A stretch of DNA of 64,000 nucleotides from Hydractinia symbiolongicarpus (GCF_029227915.1 NC_079883.1:30754001-30818000), one strand, 5' to 3'. Shown: positions 50,319 through 63,224, numbered from the stretch's first letter. Made by a program: numbers and translations. The notes: generated from the letters alone by a model not told the origin.

Positions 50319-53300
50319 GCGTCTCATCAAAAATGAAATCATTTTTGAAAACTACAAGTCTCAAGCGTTTTAGTGGTGAAAAAAAAATTTAAAAAATCGT
50401 TCGGGAAATGAGTTTACTCCCTGGGTACTTTCTTTGTATACATTCGACTACACGGGCCAAGCCCGGGATTTACGGGAAATCGCGGGATTTCGTTTGCCGG
50501 CGATTAAACCTCTTTCATTAAGCGTCTCATCAAAAATGAAAACATTTTTAAAAACTACAAGTCTCATGGGCTTTAGTGGTGAAATAATAATTTAAAAAAT
50601 CGTTCGGGAAATGAGTTTACTCCCTGGGTACTTTCTTTGTATACTTTTGCCTACACGGGCCGAGTCCGGGATTTACGGGAAGTCGCGGGTTTTCGTTTGC
50701 CGTCGATTAAACTTCTTTTATTCAGCGTCTCATCAAAAATGAAAACATTTTTAAAAACTACAAGTCTCATGGGCTTTAGTGGTGAAATAATAATTTAAAA
50801 AATCGTTCGGGAAATGAGTTTACTCCCTGGGTACTTTCTTTGTATACTTTTGCCTATACGGGCCGAGTCCGGGATTTACGGGAAGTCGCGGGTTTTCGTT
50901 TGCCGTCGATTAAACTTCTTTTATTCAGCGTCTCATCAAAAATGAAAACATTTTTAAAAACTACAAGTCTCATGGGCTTTAGTGGTGAAATAATAATTTA
51001 AAAAATCGTTCGGGAAATGAGTTTACTCCCTGGGTACTTTCTTTGTATACTTTTGACTATACGGGCCGAGTCCGGATTTACGGGAAGTCGCGGGTTTTCG
51101 TTTGCCGGCGATTAAACTTCTTTTATTCAGCGTCTCATCAAAAATGAAAACATTTTTAAAAACTACAAGTCTCATGGGCTTTAGTGGTGAAATAATAATT
51201 TAAAAAATCGTTCGGGAAATGAGTTTACTCCCTGGGTACTTTCTTTGTATACTTTTGACTATACGGGCCGAGTCCGGATTTACGGGAAGTCGCGGGTTTT
51301 CGTTTGCCGGCGATTAAACTTCTTTTATTCAGCGTCTCATCAAAAATGAAAACATTTTTAAAAACTACAAGTCTCAAGCGTTTTAGTGGTGAAAAAAAAA
51401 TTTGAAAAATCGTTCGGGAAATGAGTTTACTCCCTGGGTACTTTCTCTGTATACTTTTGACTATACGGGCCGAGTCCGGATTTACGGGAAGTCGCGGGTT
51501 TTCGTTTACCGGCGATTAAACTTCTTTTATTCAGCGTCTCATTAAAAATGAAAAGATTTTTAAAAACTTCAAGTCTCAAGCGTTTTAGTGGTGAAAAAAA
51601 AATTTAAAAAATCGTTCGGGAAATGAGTTTACTCCCTGGGTGCTTTCTTTGTATACATTCGACTATACGGGCCAAGCCCGGGATTTACGGGAAATCGCGG
51701 GATTTCGTTTGCCGGCGATTAAACTTTTTTTTTTCAGCGTCTCATCAAAAATGAAAACATTTTTGAAAACTACAAGTCTCAAGCGTTTTAGTGGTGAAAA
51801 AATAAATTAAAAAATCGTTCGGGAAATGAGTTTACTTCCTGGGTACTTTCTTTGTATACTTTTGACTATACGGGCCAAGCCCGGGATTTACGGGAAATCG
51901 CGGGTTTTCGTTTGCCGGCGATTAAACTTCTTTTATTCAGCGTCTCATCAAAAATGAAAACATTTTTGACAACTACAAGTCTTATGCGTTTTAGTGGTGA
52001 AAAAATAATTTAAAAAATCTTTCTGGAAATGAGTTTACTCACAGGGTACTTTCTTTTTATACATTCGACTATACGGGCCAAGCCCGGGATTTACGGGAAA
52101 TCGCGGGTTTTCGTTTGCCGGCGATTAAACCTCTTTCATTAAGCGTATCATCAAAAATGAAAACATTTTTGAAAACTACAAGTCTCATGCGTTTTAGTGG
52201 TGAAATAGTAATTTAAAAAATCGTTCGGGAAATGAGTTTGCACCCTGGGTACTTTCTTTGTATACTTTTGCCTATACGGGCCGAGTCCGGGATTTACGGG
52301 AAGTCGCGGGTTTTCGTTTGCCGGCGATTAAACCTCTTTCATTAAGCGTCTCATCAAAAATGAAAACATTTTTAAAAACTACAAGTCTTATGCGTTTTAT
52401 TGGCGATAAAATAATTTAAAAAATCGTTCTGGAAATGAGTTTACTCACAGGGTACTTTCTTTGTATACATTCGACTATACGGGCCGAGTCCGGGATTTAC
52501 GGGAAATCGCAGGTTTTCGTTTGCCGGCGATTAAACTTCTTTTATTCAGCGTCTCATCAAAAATGAAAACATTTTTAAAAACTACAAGTCTCATGCGTTT
52601 TAGTGGTGAAATAGTAATTTAAAAAATCGTTCGGGAAATGAGTTTGCACCCTGGGTACTTTCTTTGTATACTTTTGCCTATACGGGCCGAGTCCGGGATT
52701 TACGGGAAGTCGCGGGTTTTCGTTTGCCGGCGATTAAACCTCTTTCATTAAGCGTCTCATCAAAAATGAAAACATTTTTAAAAACTACAAGTCTTATGCG
52801 TTTTATTGGTGAAAAAATAATTTAAAAAATCGTTCTGGAAATGAGTTTACTCACAGGGTACTTTCTTTGTATACATTCGACTATACGGGCCGAGTCCGGG
52901 ATTTACGGGAAATCGCAGGTTTTCGTTTGCCGGCGATTAAACTTCTTTTATTCAGCGTCTCATCAAAAATGAAAACATTTTTGAAAACTACAAGTCTCAT
53001 GCGTTTTAGTGGTGAAAAAATAAATTAAAAAATCGTTCGGGAAATGAGTTTACACCCTGGGTACTTTCTTTGTATACTTTTGCCTATACGGGCCGAGTCC
53101 GGGATTTACGGGAAGTCGCGGGTTTTCGTTTGCCGGCGATTAAACTTCTTTTATTCAGCGTCTCATCAAAAATGAAAACATTTTTAAAAACTACAAGTCT
53201 CATGGGCTTTAGTGGTGAAATAATAATTTAAAAAATCGTTCGGGAAATGAGTTTACTCCCTGGGTACTTTCTCTGTATACATTCGACTATACGGGCCAAG

Positions 53301-54172
53301 CCCGGGATTTACGGGAAATCGCGGGATTTCGTTTGCCGGCGATTAAACCTCTTTCATTAAGCTTCTCATCAAAAATGAAAACATTTTTGAAAACTACAAG
53401 TCTCAAGCGTTTTAGTGGTGAAAAAAAAATTTAAAAAATCGTTCGGGAAATGAGTTTACTCCCTGGGTACTTTCTTTGTATACATTCGCCTATACGGACC
53501 AAGCCCGGGATTTACGGGAAATCGCGGGATTTCGTTTGCCGGCGATTAAACCTCTTTCATTAAGCCTCTCATCAAAAATGAAAACATTTTTGAAAACTAC
53601 AAGTCTCATGCGTTTTAGTGGTAAAAAAAATATTTAAAAAATCGTTCGGGAAATGAGTTTACTCCCTGGGTACTTTCTTTGTATACTTTTGACTATACGG
53701 GCCGAGTCCGGGATTTACGGGAAATCGCAGGTTTTCGTTTGCCGGCGATTAAACTTCTTTTTTTCAGCGTCTCATCAAAAATGAAAACATTTTTGAAAAC
53801 TACAAGTCTCATGCGTTTTAGTGGTGAAAAAATAAATTAAAAAATCGTTCGGGAAATGAGTGTACTTCCTGGGTACTTTCTTTGTATACTTTTGACTATA
53901 CGGGCCAAACCCGGGATTTACGGGAAATTGCGGGTTTTCGTTTGCCGGCGATTAAACTTCTTTTATTCAGCGTCTCATCAAAAATGAAAACATTTTTGAC
54001 AACTACAAGTCTTATGCGTTTTAGTGGTGAAAAAATAATTTAAAAAATCTTTCTGGAAATGAGTTTACTCACAGGGTAATTTCTTTGTATACATTCGACT
54101 ATACGGGCCAAGCCCGGGATTTACGGGAAATCGCGGGTTTTCGTTTGCCGGCGATTAAACCTCTTTCATTAA
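50319..54172 (+). repeat. L higher-order repeat, copy 2, with a two-monomer deletion
   Basis: Follows copy 1 at 5476 bp to about 53270, then at 5071 bp from the attcgcc landmark onward, so 405 bp are missing. The join is visible in the monomer at 53158: its left side is the catggg unit and its right side is tttctctgtatacattcg from a caagcg unit. The K-series units follow (gtaaaaaaaatattt, gagtgtacttcc, gacaac). It carries ttttattggcgataaa where copy 1 has ttttattggtgataaa. Confidence 0.88.
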
Positions 54173-57100
54173 GCGTATCATCAAAAATGAAAACATTTTT
54201 GAAAACTACAAGTCTCATGCGTTTTAGTGGTGAAATAGTAATTTAAAAAATCTTTCTGGAAATGAGTTTACTCACAGGGTACTTTCTTTTTATACATTCG
54301 ACTATACGGGCCAAGCCCGGGATTTACGGGAAATCGCGGGTTTTCGTTTGCCGGCGATTAAACCTCTTTCATTAAGCGTATCATCAAAAATGAAAACATT
54401 TTTGAAAACTACAAGTCTCATGCGTTTTAGTGGTGAAATAGTAATTTAAAATATCGTTCGGGAAATGAGTTTGCACCCTGGGTACTTTCTTTGTATACTT
54501 TTGCCTATACGGGCCGAGTCCGGGATTTACGGGAAGTCGCGGGTTTTCGTTTGCCGGCGATTAAACCTCTTTCATTAAGCGTCTCATCAAAAATGAAAAC
54601 ATTTTTAAAAACTACAAGTCTTATGCGTTTTATTGGTGAAAAAATAATTTAAAAAATCGTTCTGGAAATGAGTTTACTCACAGGGTACTTTCTTTGTATA
54701 CATTCGACTATACGGGCCGAGTCCGGGATTTACGGGAAATCGCAGGTTTTCGTTTGCCGGCGATTAAACTTCTTTTATTCAGCGTCTCATCAAAAATGAA
54801 AACATTTTTGAAAACTACAAGTCTCATGCGTTTTAGTGGTGAAAAAATAAATTAAAAAATCGTTCGGGAAATGAGTTTACACCCTGGGTACTTTCTTTGT
54901 ATACTTTTGCCTATACGGGCCGAGTCCGGGATTTACGGGAAGTCGCGGGTTTTCGTTTGCCGGCGATTAAACTTCTTTTATTCAGCGTCTCATCAAAAAT
55001 GAAAACATTTTTAAAAACTACAAGTCTCATGGGCTTTAGTGGTGAAATAATAATTTAAAAAATCGTTCGGGAAATGAGTTTACTCCCTGGGTACTTTCTT
55101 TGTATACTTTTGACTATACGGGCCGAGTCCGGATTTACAGGAAGTCGCGGGTTTTCGTTTGCCGGCGATTAAACTTCTTTTATTCAGCGTCTCATCAAAA
55201 ATGAAAACATTTTTAAAAACTACAAGTCTCAAGCGTTTTAGTGGTGAAAAAAAAATTTAAAAAATCGTTCGGGAAATGAGTTTACTCCCTGGGTACTTTC
55301 TCTGTATACATTCGACTATACGGGCCAAGCCCGGGATTTACGGGAAATCGCGGGATTTCGTTTGCCGGCGATTAAACCTCTTTCATTAAGCTTCTCATCA
55401 AAAATGAAAACATTTTTGAAAACTACAAGTCTCAAGCGTTTTAGTGGTGAAAAAAAATTTTAAAAAATCGTTCGGGAAATGAGTTTACTCCCTGGGTACT
55501 TTCTTTGTATACATTCGCCTATACGGACCAAGCCCGGGATTTACGGGAAATCGCGGGATTTCGTTTGCCGGCGATTAAACCTCTTTCGATTCGATTAAGC
55601 CTCTCATCAAAAATGAAAACATTTTTGAAAACTACAAGTCTCATGCGTTTTAGTGGTAAAAAAAATATTTAAAAAATCGTTCGGGAAATGAGTTTACTCC
55701 CTGGGTACTTTCTTTATATACTTTTGACTATACGGGCCGAGTCCGGGATTTACGGGAAATCGCAGGTTTTCGTTTGCCGGCGATTAAACTTCTTTTTTTC
55801 AGCGTCTCATCAAAAATGAAAACATTTTTGAAAACTACAAGTCTCATGCGTTTTAGTGGTGAAAAAATAAATTAAAAAATCGTTCGGGAAATGAGTGTAC
55901 TTCCTGGGTACTTTCTTTGTATACTTTTGACTATACGGGCCAAGCCCGGGATTTACGGGAAATTGCGGGTTTTCGTTTGCCGGCGATTAAACTTCTTTTA
56001 TTCAGCGTCTCATCAAAAATGAAAACATTTTTGACAACTACAAGTCTTATGCGTTTTAGTGGTGAAAAAATAATTTAAAAAATCTTTCTGGAAATGAGTT
56101 TACCCACAGGGTACTTTCTTTGTATACATTCGACTATACGGGCCAAGCCCGGGATTTACGGGAAATCGCGGGTTTTCGTTTGCCGGCGATTAAACCTCTT
56201 TCATTAAGCGTATCATCAAAAATGAAAACATTTTTGAAAACTACAAGTCTCATGCGTTTTAGTGGTGAAATAGTAATTTAAAAAATCGTTCGGGAAATGA
56301 GTTTGCACCCTGGGTACTTTCTTTGTATACTTTTGCCTATACGGGCCGAGTCCGGGATTTACGGGAAGTCGCGGGTTTTCTTTTGCCGGCGATTAAAACT
56401 CTTTCATTAAGCGTCTCATCAAAAATGAAAGCATTTTTGAAAATTACAAGTCTCCTGCGTTTTAGTGGTTAAAAAAAAATTTAAAAAATCGTTCGGGAAA
56501 TGAGTTTACTCCCTGGGTACTTTCTTTGTATACATTCGACTATACGGGCCAAGCCCGGGATTTACGGGAAATCGCGGGTTTTCGTTTGCCGGCGATTAAA
56601 CCACTTTTATTCAGCGTCTCATCAAAAATAAAAACATTTTTGAAAACTACAAGTCTCATGCGTTTTAGTGGTAAAAAAAAAAATTAAAAAATCGTTCGGG
56701 AAATGAGTTTACACCCTGGGTACTTTCTTTGTATACTTTTGACTATACGGGCCGAGTCCGGGATTTACGGGAAATTGCAGGTTTTCGTTTGCCGGCGATT
56801 AAACTTCTTTTATTCAGCGTCTCATCAAAAATGAAAACATTTTTGAAAACTACAAGTCTTATGCGTTTTAGTGGTGAAAAAATAATTTGAAAAATTGTTC
56901 TGGAAATGAGTTTACTCACAGGGTACTTTCTTTGTATACATTCTACTAAACGGGCCAAGCCCGGGATTTACGGGAAATCGCGGAATTTCGTTTGCCGGCG
57001 ATTAAACCTCTTTCATTACGCGTCTCATCAAAAATGAAAACATTTTTGAAAACTACAAGTCTCATGCGTTTTAGTGGTGAAAAAATAAATTAAAAAATCG

Positions 57101-57222
57101 TTCGGGAAATGAGTTTACTTCCTGGGTACTTTCTTTGTATACTTTTGACTATACGGGCCAAGCCCGGGATTTACGGGAAATCGCGGGTTTTCGTTTGCCG
57201 GCGATTAAACTTCTTTTATTCA
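54173..57222 (+). repeat. L higher-order repeat, copy 3, shortened
   Basis: Starts with a chimeric unit (gtgaaatag left, ctttctgg / tctttttatac right). It then runs gtgaaatag, ttttattgg, ttacaccc, catggg, caagcg/tttctctg, caagcg/attcgcc, gtaaaaaaaatattt, gagtgtacttcc, gacaac, gtgaaatag, ctcctgcg, aaaaataaaaac, cggaatttcg. The last four units (56411-57222) match 49305-50116 at 7106 bp. The attcgcc and gagtgtac landmarks lie 2029 and 2035 bp after those of copy 2; the extra 6 bp is the insertion near 55588. Confidence 0.85.
55588..55593 (+). repeat. 6-bp insertion in one monomer tail
   Basis: The tail cctctttcattaagcc reads cctctttcgattcgattaagcc in the monomer starting at 55390, making it 209 bp. 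The added bases create a short cgatt-cgatt direct repeat, as expected from slippage or a tiny templated insertion. No other monomer in the window has it. Confidence 0.85.
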
Positions 57223-59252
57223 GCATCTCATCAAAAATGAAAACATTTTTGACAACTACAAGTCTTATGCGTTTTAGTGGTGAAAAAATAATTTAAAAAA
57301 TCTTTCTGGAAATGAGTTTACTCACAGGGTACTTTCTTTGTATACATTCGACTATACGGGCCAAGCCCGGGATTTACAGGAAATCGCGGGTTTTCGTTTG
57401 CCGGCTATTAAACCTCTTTCATTAAGCGTATCATCAAAAATGAAAACATTTTTGAAAACTACAAGTCTCATGCGTTTTAGTGGTGAAATAGTAATTTAAA
57501 AAATCGTTCGGGAAATGAGTTTGCACCCTGGGTACTTTCTTTGTATACTTTTGCCTATACGGGCCGAGTCCGGGATTTACGGGAAGTCACGGGTTTTCGT
57601 TTGCCGGCGATTAAACCTCTTTCATTAAGCGTCTCATCAAAAATGAAAACATTTTTGAAAATTACATGTCTCATGCGTTTTAGTGGTTAAAAAAAAATTA
57701 AAAAAATCGTTCGGGAAATGAGTTTACTCCCTGGGTACTTTCTTTGTATACATTCGACTATACGGGCCAAGCCCGGGATTTACGGGAAATCGCGGGTTTT
57801 CGTTTGCCGGCGATTAAACCACTTTTATTCAGCGTCTCATCAAAAATGAAAACATTTTTGAAAACTACAAGTCTCATGCGTTTTAGTGGTAAAAAAAAAA
57901 ATTTAAAAAATCGTTCGGGAAATGAGTTTACACCCTGGGTACTTTCTTTGTACACTTTTGACTATACGGGCCGAGTCCGGGATTTACGATAAAATCGCGG
58001 GTTTTCGTTTGCCGGCGATTAAACTTCGTTTATTCAGCGTCTCATCAAAAATGAAAACATTTTTAAAAACTACAAGTCTTATGCGTTTTAGTGGTGAAAA
58101 AATAATTTAAAAAATCGTTCTGGAAATGAGTTGACTCACAGGGTACTTTCTTTGTATACATTCGACTATACGGGCCAAGCCCGGGATTTACGGGAAATCG
58201 CGGGTTTTCGTTTGCCGGCGATTAAACCTCTTTCATTAAGCGTCTCATCAAAAATGAAAACATTTTTGAAAACTACAAGTCTCATGTGTTTTAGTGGTGA
58301 AATAGTAATTTAAAACATCGTTCGGGAAATGAGTTTACACCCTGGGTACTTTCTTTGTATACTTTTGCCTATTCGGGCCGAGTCCGGGATATACGGGAAA
58401 TCGCGGGATTTCGTTTGCCGGCGATTAAACCTCTTTCATTAAGCGTCTCATCAAAAATGAAAACATTTTTGAAAACTACAAGTCTCATGCGCTTTAGTGG
58501 TAAAAAAAAATTTAAAAAATCGTTCGGGAAATGAGTTTACTCCCTGGGTACTTTCTTTGTATACTTTTGACTATACGGGCCAAGCCCGGGATTTACGGGA
58601 AATCGCGGGTTTTCGTTTGCCGGCGATTAAACTTCTTTTATTCAGCGTCTCATCAAAAATGAAAACATTTTTGACAACTACAAGTCTTATGCGTTTTAGT
58701 GGTGAAAAAATAATTTAAAAAATCTTTCTGGAAATGAGTTTACTCACAGGGTACTTTCTTTGTATACATTCGACTATACGGGCTAAGCCCGGGATTTACG
58801 GGAAATCGCGGGTTTTCGTTTGCCGGCGATTAAACCTCTTTCATTAAGCGTATCATCAAAAATGAAAACATTTTTGAAAACTACAAGTCTCATGCGTTTT
58901 AGTGGTGAAATAGTAATTTAAAAAATCGTTCGGGAAATGAGTTTGCACCCTGGGTACTTTCTTTGTATACTTTTGCCTATACGAGCCGAGTCCGGGATTT
59001 ACGGGAAGTCGCGGGTTTTCGTTTGCCGGCGATTAAACCTCTTTCATTAAGCGTCTTATCAAAAATGAAAACATTTTTGAAAATTACAAGTCTCATGCGT
59101 TTTAGTGGTTAAAAAAAAATTTAAAAAATCGTTCTGGAAATGAGTTTACTCACAGGGTACTTTCTTTGTATACATTCGACTATACGGGCCAAGCCCGGGA
59201 TTTACGGGAAATCGCGGGTTTCGTTTACCGGCGATTAAACCTCTTTCATTAA
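57223..59252 (+). repeat. Satellite: ten monomers of a more divergent right-hand domain
   Basis: Contains K-type units (gacaac, gtgaaatag, gttaaaa, cttcgtttatt) plus units with new private changes: catgtgttttag with tattcgggcc and ggatatacggg (58240), acatgtctc (57670), gttgactcac (58129), and tacgataaaatcg (57986). The unit at 57832 is 205 bp because of one extra A in the A tract and one extra base at tacgataaaatcg. No gene seen. Confidence 0.8.
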
Positions 59253-60875
59253 GCGTCTCATCAAAAATGAAAACATTTTTAAAAACTACAAGTCTCATGC
59301 GTTTTAGTGGTGAAAAAATAATTTAAAAAATCGTTCTGGAAATGAGTTTACTCACAGGGTACTTTCTTTGTATACATTCCACTATACGGGCCAAGCCCGG
59401 GATTTACGGGAAATCGCGGGTTTTCGTTTGCCGGCGATTAAACCTCTTTCATTAAGCGTCTTATGAAAAATGAAAACATTTTTGAAAACTACAAGTCTCA
59501 TGTGTTTTAGCTGTGAAATAGTAATTTAAAAAGTCGTTCGGGAAATGAGTTTACACCCTGGGTACTTTCTTTGTATACTTTTGCCTATTCGGGCCGAGTC
59601 CGGGATTTACGGGAAATCGCGGGATTTCGTTTGCCGGCGATTAAACCTCCTTCATTAAGCGTCTCATCAAAAATGAAAACATTTTTGAAAACTACAAGTC
59701 TCATGCGTTTTAGTGGTGAAAAAATAAATTAAAAAGTCGTTCGGGAAATGATTTTACTTCCTGGGTACTTTCTTTGTATACTTTTGACTATACGGGCCAA
59801 GCCCGGGATTTACGGGAAATCGCGGGATTTCGTTTTCCGGCGATTAAAGCTCTTTCATTAAGCCTCTCATCAAAAATGAAAACATTTTTGAAAACTACAA
59901 GTATCATGCGTTTTAGTGGTGAAAAAATAAATTAAAAAATCGTTCTGGAAATGGGTTTACTTCCTGGGTACTTTCTTTGTATACTTTTGACTATACGGGC
60001 CAAGCCCGGGATTTACGGGAAATCGCGGGTTTTCGTTTGCCGGCGAATAAACTTCTTTTATTCAGTGTCTCATCAAAAATGAAAACATTTGTGAAAACTA
60101 CAAGTCTTATGCGTTTTAGTGGTGAAAAAATAATTTAAAAAATCGTTCTGGAAATGAGTTTACTCACAGGGTACTTTCTTTGTATACATTCGACTAAACG
60201 GGCCAAGCCCGAGATTTACGGGAAATCGCGGGTTTTCGTTTGCCGGCGATTAAACCTCTTTCATTAAGCGTCTCATCAAAAATGAAAACATTTTTGAAAA
60301 CTACAAGTCTCATGTGTTTTAGTGGTGAAATAGTAATTTAAAAAATCGTTCGGGAAATGAGTTTACACCCTGGGTACTTTCTTTGTATACTTTTGCCTAT
60401 ACGGGCCGAGTCCGGGATTTACGGGAAGTCGCGGGTTTTCGTTTGCCGGCGATTAAACTTCTTTTATTCAGCGTCTCATCAAAAATGAAAACATTTTTAA
60501 AAACTAAAAATGTCATGGGCTTTAGTGGTGAAATATTAATTTAAAAAATCGTTCGGGAAATGAGTTTACTCCCTGGGTACTTTCTTTGTATACTTTTGAC
60601 TATACGGGCTGAGTCCGGATTTACGGGAAGTCGCGGGTTTTCGTTTGCCGGCGATTAAACTTCTTTTATTCAGCGTCTCATCAAAAATGAAAACATTTTT
60701 AAAAACTACAAGTCTTATACGTTTTAGTGGTGAAAAAATAATTTAAAAAATCGTTCTGGAAATGAGTTTACTCACAGGGTACTTTCTTTGTATACATTCG
60801 ACTATACGGGCCAAGCCCGGGATTTACGGGAAATCGCGGGTTTTCGTTTACCGGAGATTAAACCTCTTTCATTAA
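59253..60875 (+). repeat. E 8-mer tandem higher-order repeat, copy 1 (1623 bp)
   Basis: Eight monomers: attccac; catgtgttttagctgtgaaatag with aaaaagtcg and tattcgggcc; aaaaagtcg with atgattttac; caagtatcatg with atgggtttac; catttgtgaaaac with actaaacggg and cccgaga; catgtg; a catggg unit with gggctgag and ccggattta; and cttatacg with taccggagatt. The attccac and catttgtg landmarks recur 1623 bp later. Confidence 0.93.
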
Positions 60876-62295
60876 GCGTCTCATCAAAAATGAAAACATT
60901 TTTAAAAACTACAAGTCTCATGCGTTTTAGTGGTGAAAAAATAATTTAAAAAATCGTTCTGGAAATGAGTTTACTCACAGGGTACTTTCTTTGTATACAT
61001 TCCACTATACGGGCCAAGCCCGGGATTTACGGGAAATCGCGGGTTTTCGTTTGCCGGCGATTAAACCTCTTTCATTAAGCGTCTCATGAAAAATGAAAAC
61101 ATTTTTGAAAACTACAAGTCTCATGTGTTTTAGCTGTGAAATAGTAATTTAAAAAGTCGTTCGGGAAATGAGTTTACACCCTGGGTACTTTCTTTGTATA
61201 CTTTTGCCTATTCGGGCCGAGTCCGGGATTTACGGGAAATCGCGGGATTTCGTTTGCCGGCGATTAAACCTCCTTCATTAAGCGTCTCATCAAAAATGAA
61301 AACATTTTTGAAAACTACAAGTCTCATGCGTTTTAGTGGTGAAAAAATAAATTAAAAAGTCGTTCGGGAAATGATTTTACTTCCTGGGTACTTTCTTTGT
61401 ATACTTTTGACTATACGGGCCAAGCCCGGGATTTACGGGAAATCGCGGGATTTCGTTTTCCGGCGATTAAAGCTCTTTCATTAAGCCTCTCATCAAAAAT
61501 GAAAACATTTTTGAAAACTACAAGTATCATGCGTTTTAGTGGTGAAAAAATAAATTAAAAAATCGTTCTGGAAATGGGTTTACTTCCTGGGTACTTTCTT
61601 TGTATACTTTTGACTATACGGGCCAAGCCCGGGATTTACGGGAAATCGCGGGTTTTCGTTTGCCGGCGATTAAACTTCTTTTATTCAGTGTCTCATCAAA
61701 AATGAAAACATTTGTGAAAACTACAAGTCTTATGCGTTTTAGTGGTGAAAAAATAATTTAAAAAATCGTTCTGGAAATGAGTTTACTCACAGGGTACTTT
61801 CTTTGTATACATTCGACTAAACGGGCCAAGCCCGAGATTTACGGGAAATCGCGGGTTTTCGTTTGCCGGCGATTAAACCTCTTTCATTAAGCGTCTCATC
61901 AAAAATGAAAACATTTTTGAAAACTACAAGTCTCATGTGTTTTAGTGGTGAAATAGTAATTTAAAAAATCGTTCGGGAAATGAGTTTACACCCTGGGTAC
62001 TTTCTTTGTATACTTTTGCCTATACGGGCCGAGTCCGGGATTTACGGGAAGTCGCGGGTTTTCGTTTGCCGGCGATTAAACTTCTTTTATTCAGCGTCTC
62101 ATCAAAAATGAAAACATTTTTAAAAACTAAAAGTGTCATGGGCTTTAGTTGTGAAATATTAATTTAAAAAATCGTTCGGGAAATGAGTTTACTCCCTGGG
62201 TACTTTCTTTGTATACTTTTGACTATACGGGCTGAGTCCGGATTTACGGGAAGTCGCGGGTTTTCGTTTGCCGGCGATTAAACTTCTTTTATTCA
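60876..62295 (+). repeat. E 8-mer tandem higher-order repeat, copy 2 (seven monomers)
   Basis: Repeats the first seven monomers of 59253-60875 with few changes: gtctcatg for gtcttatg at the start of the second unit, cgattaaac for cgaataaac in the fourth, and aaaagtgtc with agttgtgaaa for aaaaatgtc with agtggtgaaa in the seventh. After 62295 the series gives way to caagcg and gttaaaa units. Confidence 0.93.
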
Positions 62296-63115
62296 GCGTC
62301 TCATCAAAAATGAAAACATTTTTAAAAACTACAAGTCTCAAGCGTTTTAGTGGTGAAAAAAAAATTTAAAAAATCGTTCGGGAAATGAGTTTACTCCCTG
62401 GGTACTTTCTTTGTATACATTCGACTATACGGGCCAAGCCCGGGATTTACGGGAAATCGCGGGATTTCGTTTGCCGGCGATTAAACCTCTTTCATTAAGC
62501 GTCTCATCAAAAATGAAAACATTTTTGAAAACTACAAGTCTCATGCGTTTTAGTGGTTAAAAAAAAATTTAAAAAATCGTTCGGGAAATGAGTTTACTCC
62601 CTGGGTACTTTCTTTGTATACTTTTGACTATACGGGCCGAGTCCGGGATTTACGGGAAATCGCAGGTTTTCGTTTGCCGGCGATTAAACTTCTTTTATTC
62701 AGCGTCTCATCAAAAATGAAAACATTTTTGAAAACTACAAGTCTTATGCGTTTTAGTGGTGAAAAAATAATTTAAAAAATCTTTCTGGAAATGAGTTTAC
62801 TCACAGGGTACTTTCTTTGTATACATTCGACTATACGGGCTAAGCCCGGGATTTACGGGAAATCGCGGGTTTTCGTTTGCCGGCGATTAAACCTCTTTCA
62901 TTAAGCGTATCATCAAAAATGAAAACATTTTTGAAAACTACAAGTCTCATGCGTTTTAGTGGTGAAATAGTAATTTAAAAAATCGTTCGGGAAATGAGTT
63001 TGCACCCTGGGTACTTTCTTTGTATACTTTTGCCTATACGAGCCGAGTCCGGGATTTACGGGAAGTCGCGGGTTTTCGTTTGCCGGCGATTAAACCTCTT
63101 TCATTAAGCGTCTCA

Positions 63116-63137
63116 TCAAAAATGAAAACATTTTTGA
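63116..63137 (+). other. Conserved 9-bp inverted repeat (dyad) in the monomer
   Basis: The arms tcaaaaatg and catttttga are perfect reverse complements separated by aaaa, giving a 9-bp stem with a 4-nt loop at monomer positions 9-30. The dyad recurs in nearly every monomer. Common variants alter only the outer stem (catttttaaaaac), the left arm (cataaaaaatg, catctaaaatg) or the centre (gaaaaaattttt). Short dyads are common in centromeric satellites and have been linked to cruciform formation or protein binding in other species; no role is shown here. Confidence 0.85.
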
Positions 63138-63224
63138 AAACTACAAGTCTCATGCGTTTTAGTGGTGAAAAAATAATTTAAAAAATCGTTCTGGAAATGA
63201 GTTTACTCACAGGGTACTTTCTTT

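Noticed and set aside
2458-58718. The many 60-101 residue open frames on both strands as a protein family
   Set aside because: They recur only because the DNA recurs, overlap each other on opposite strands, lack conserved start signals and shift frame every monomer. No codon-level conservation is visible.
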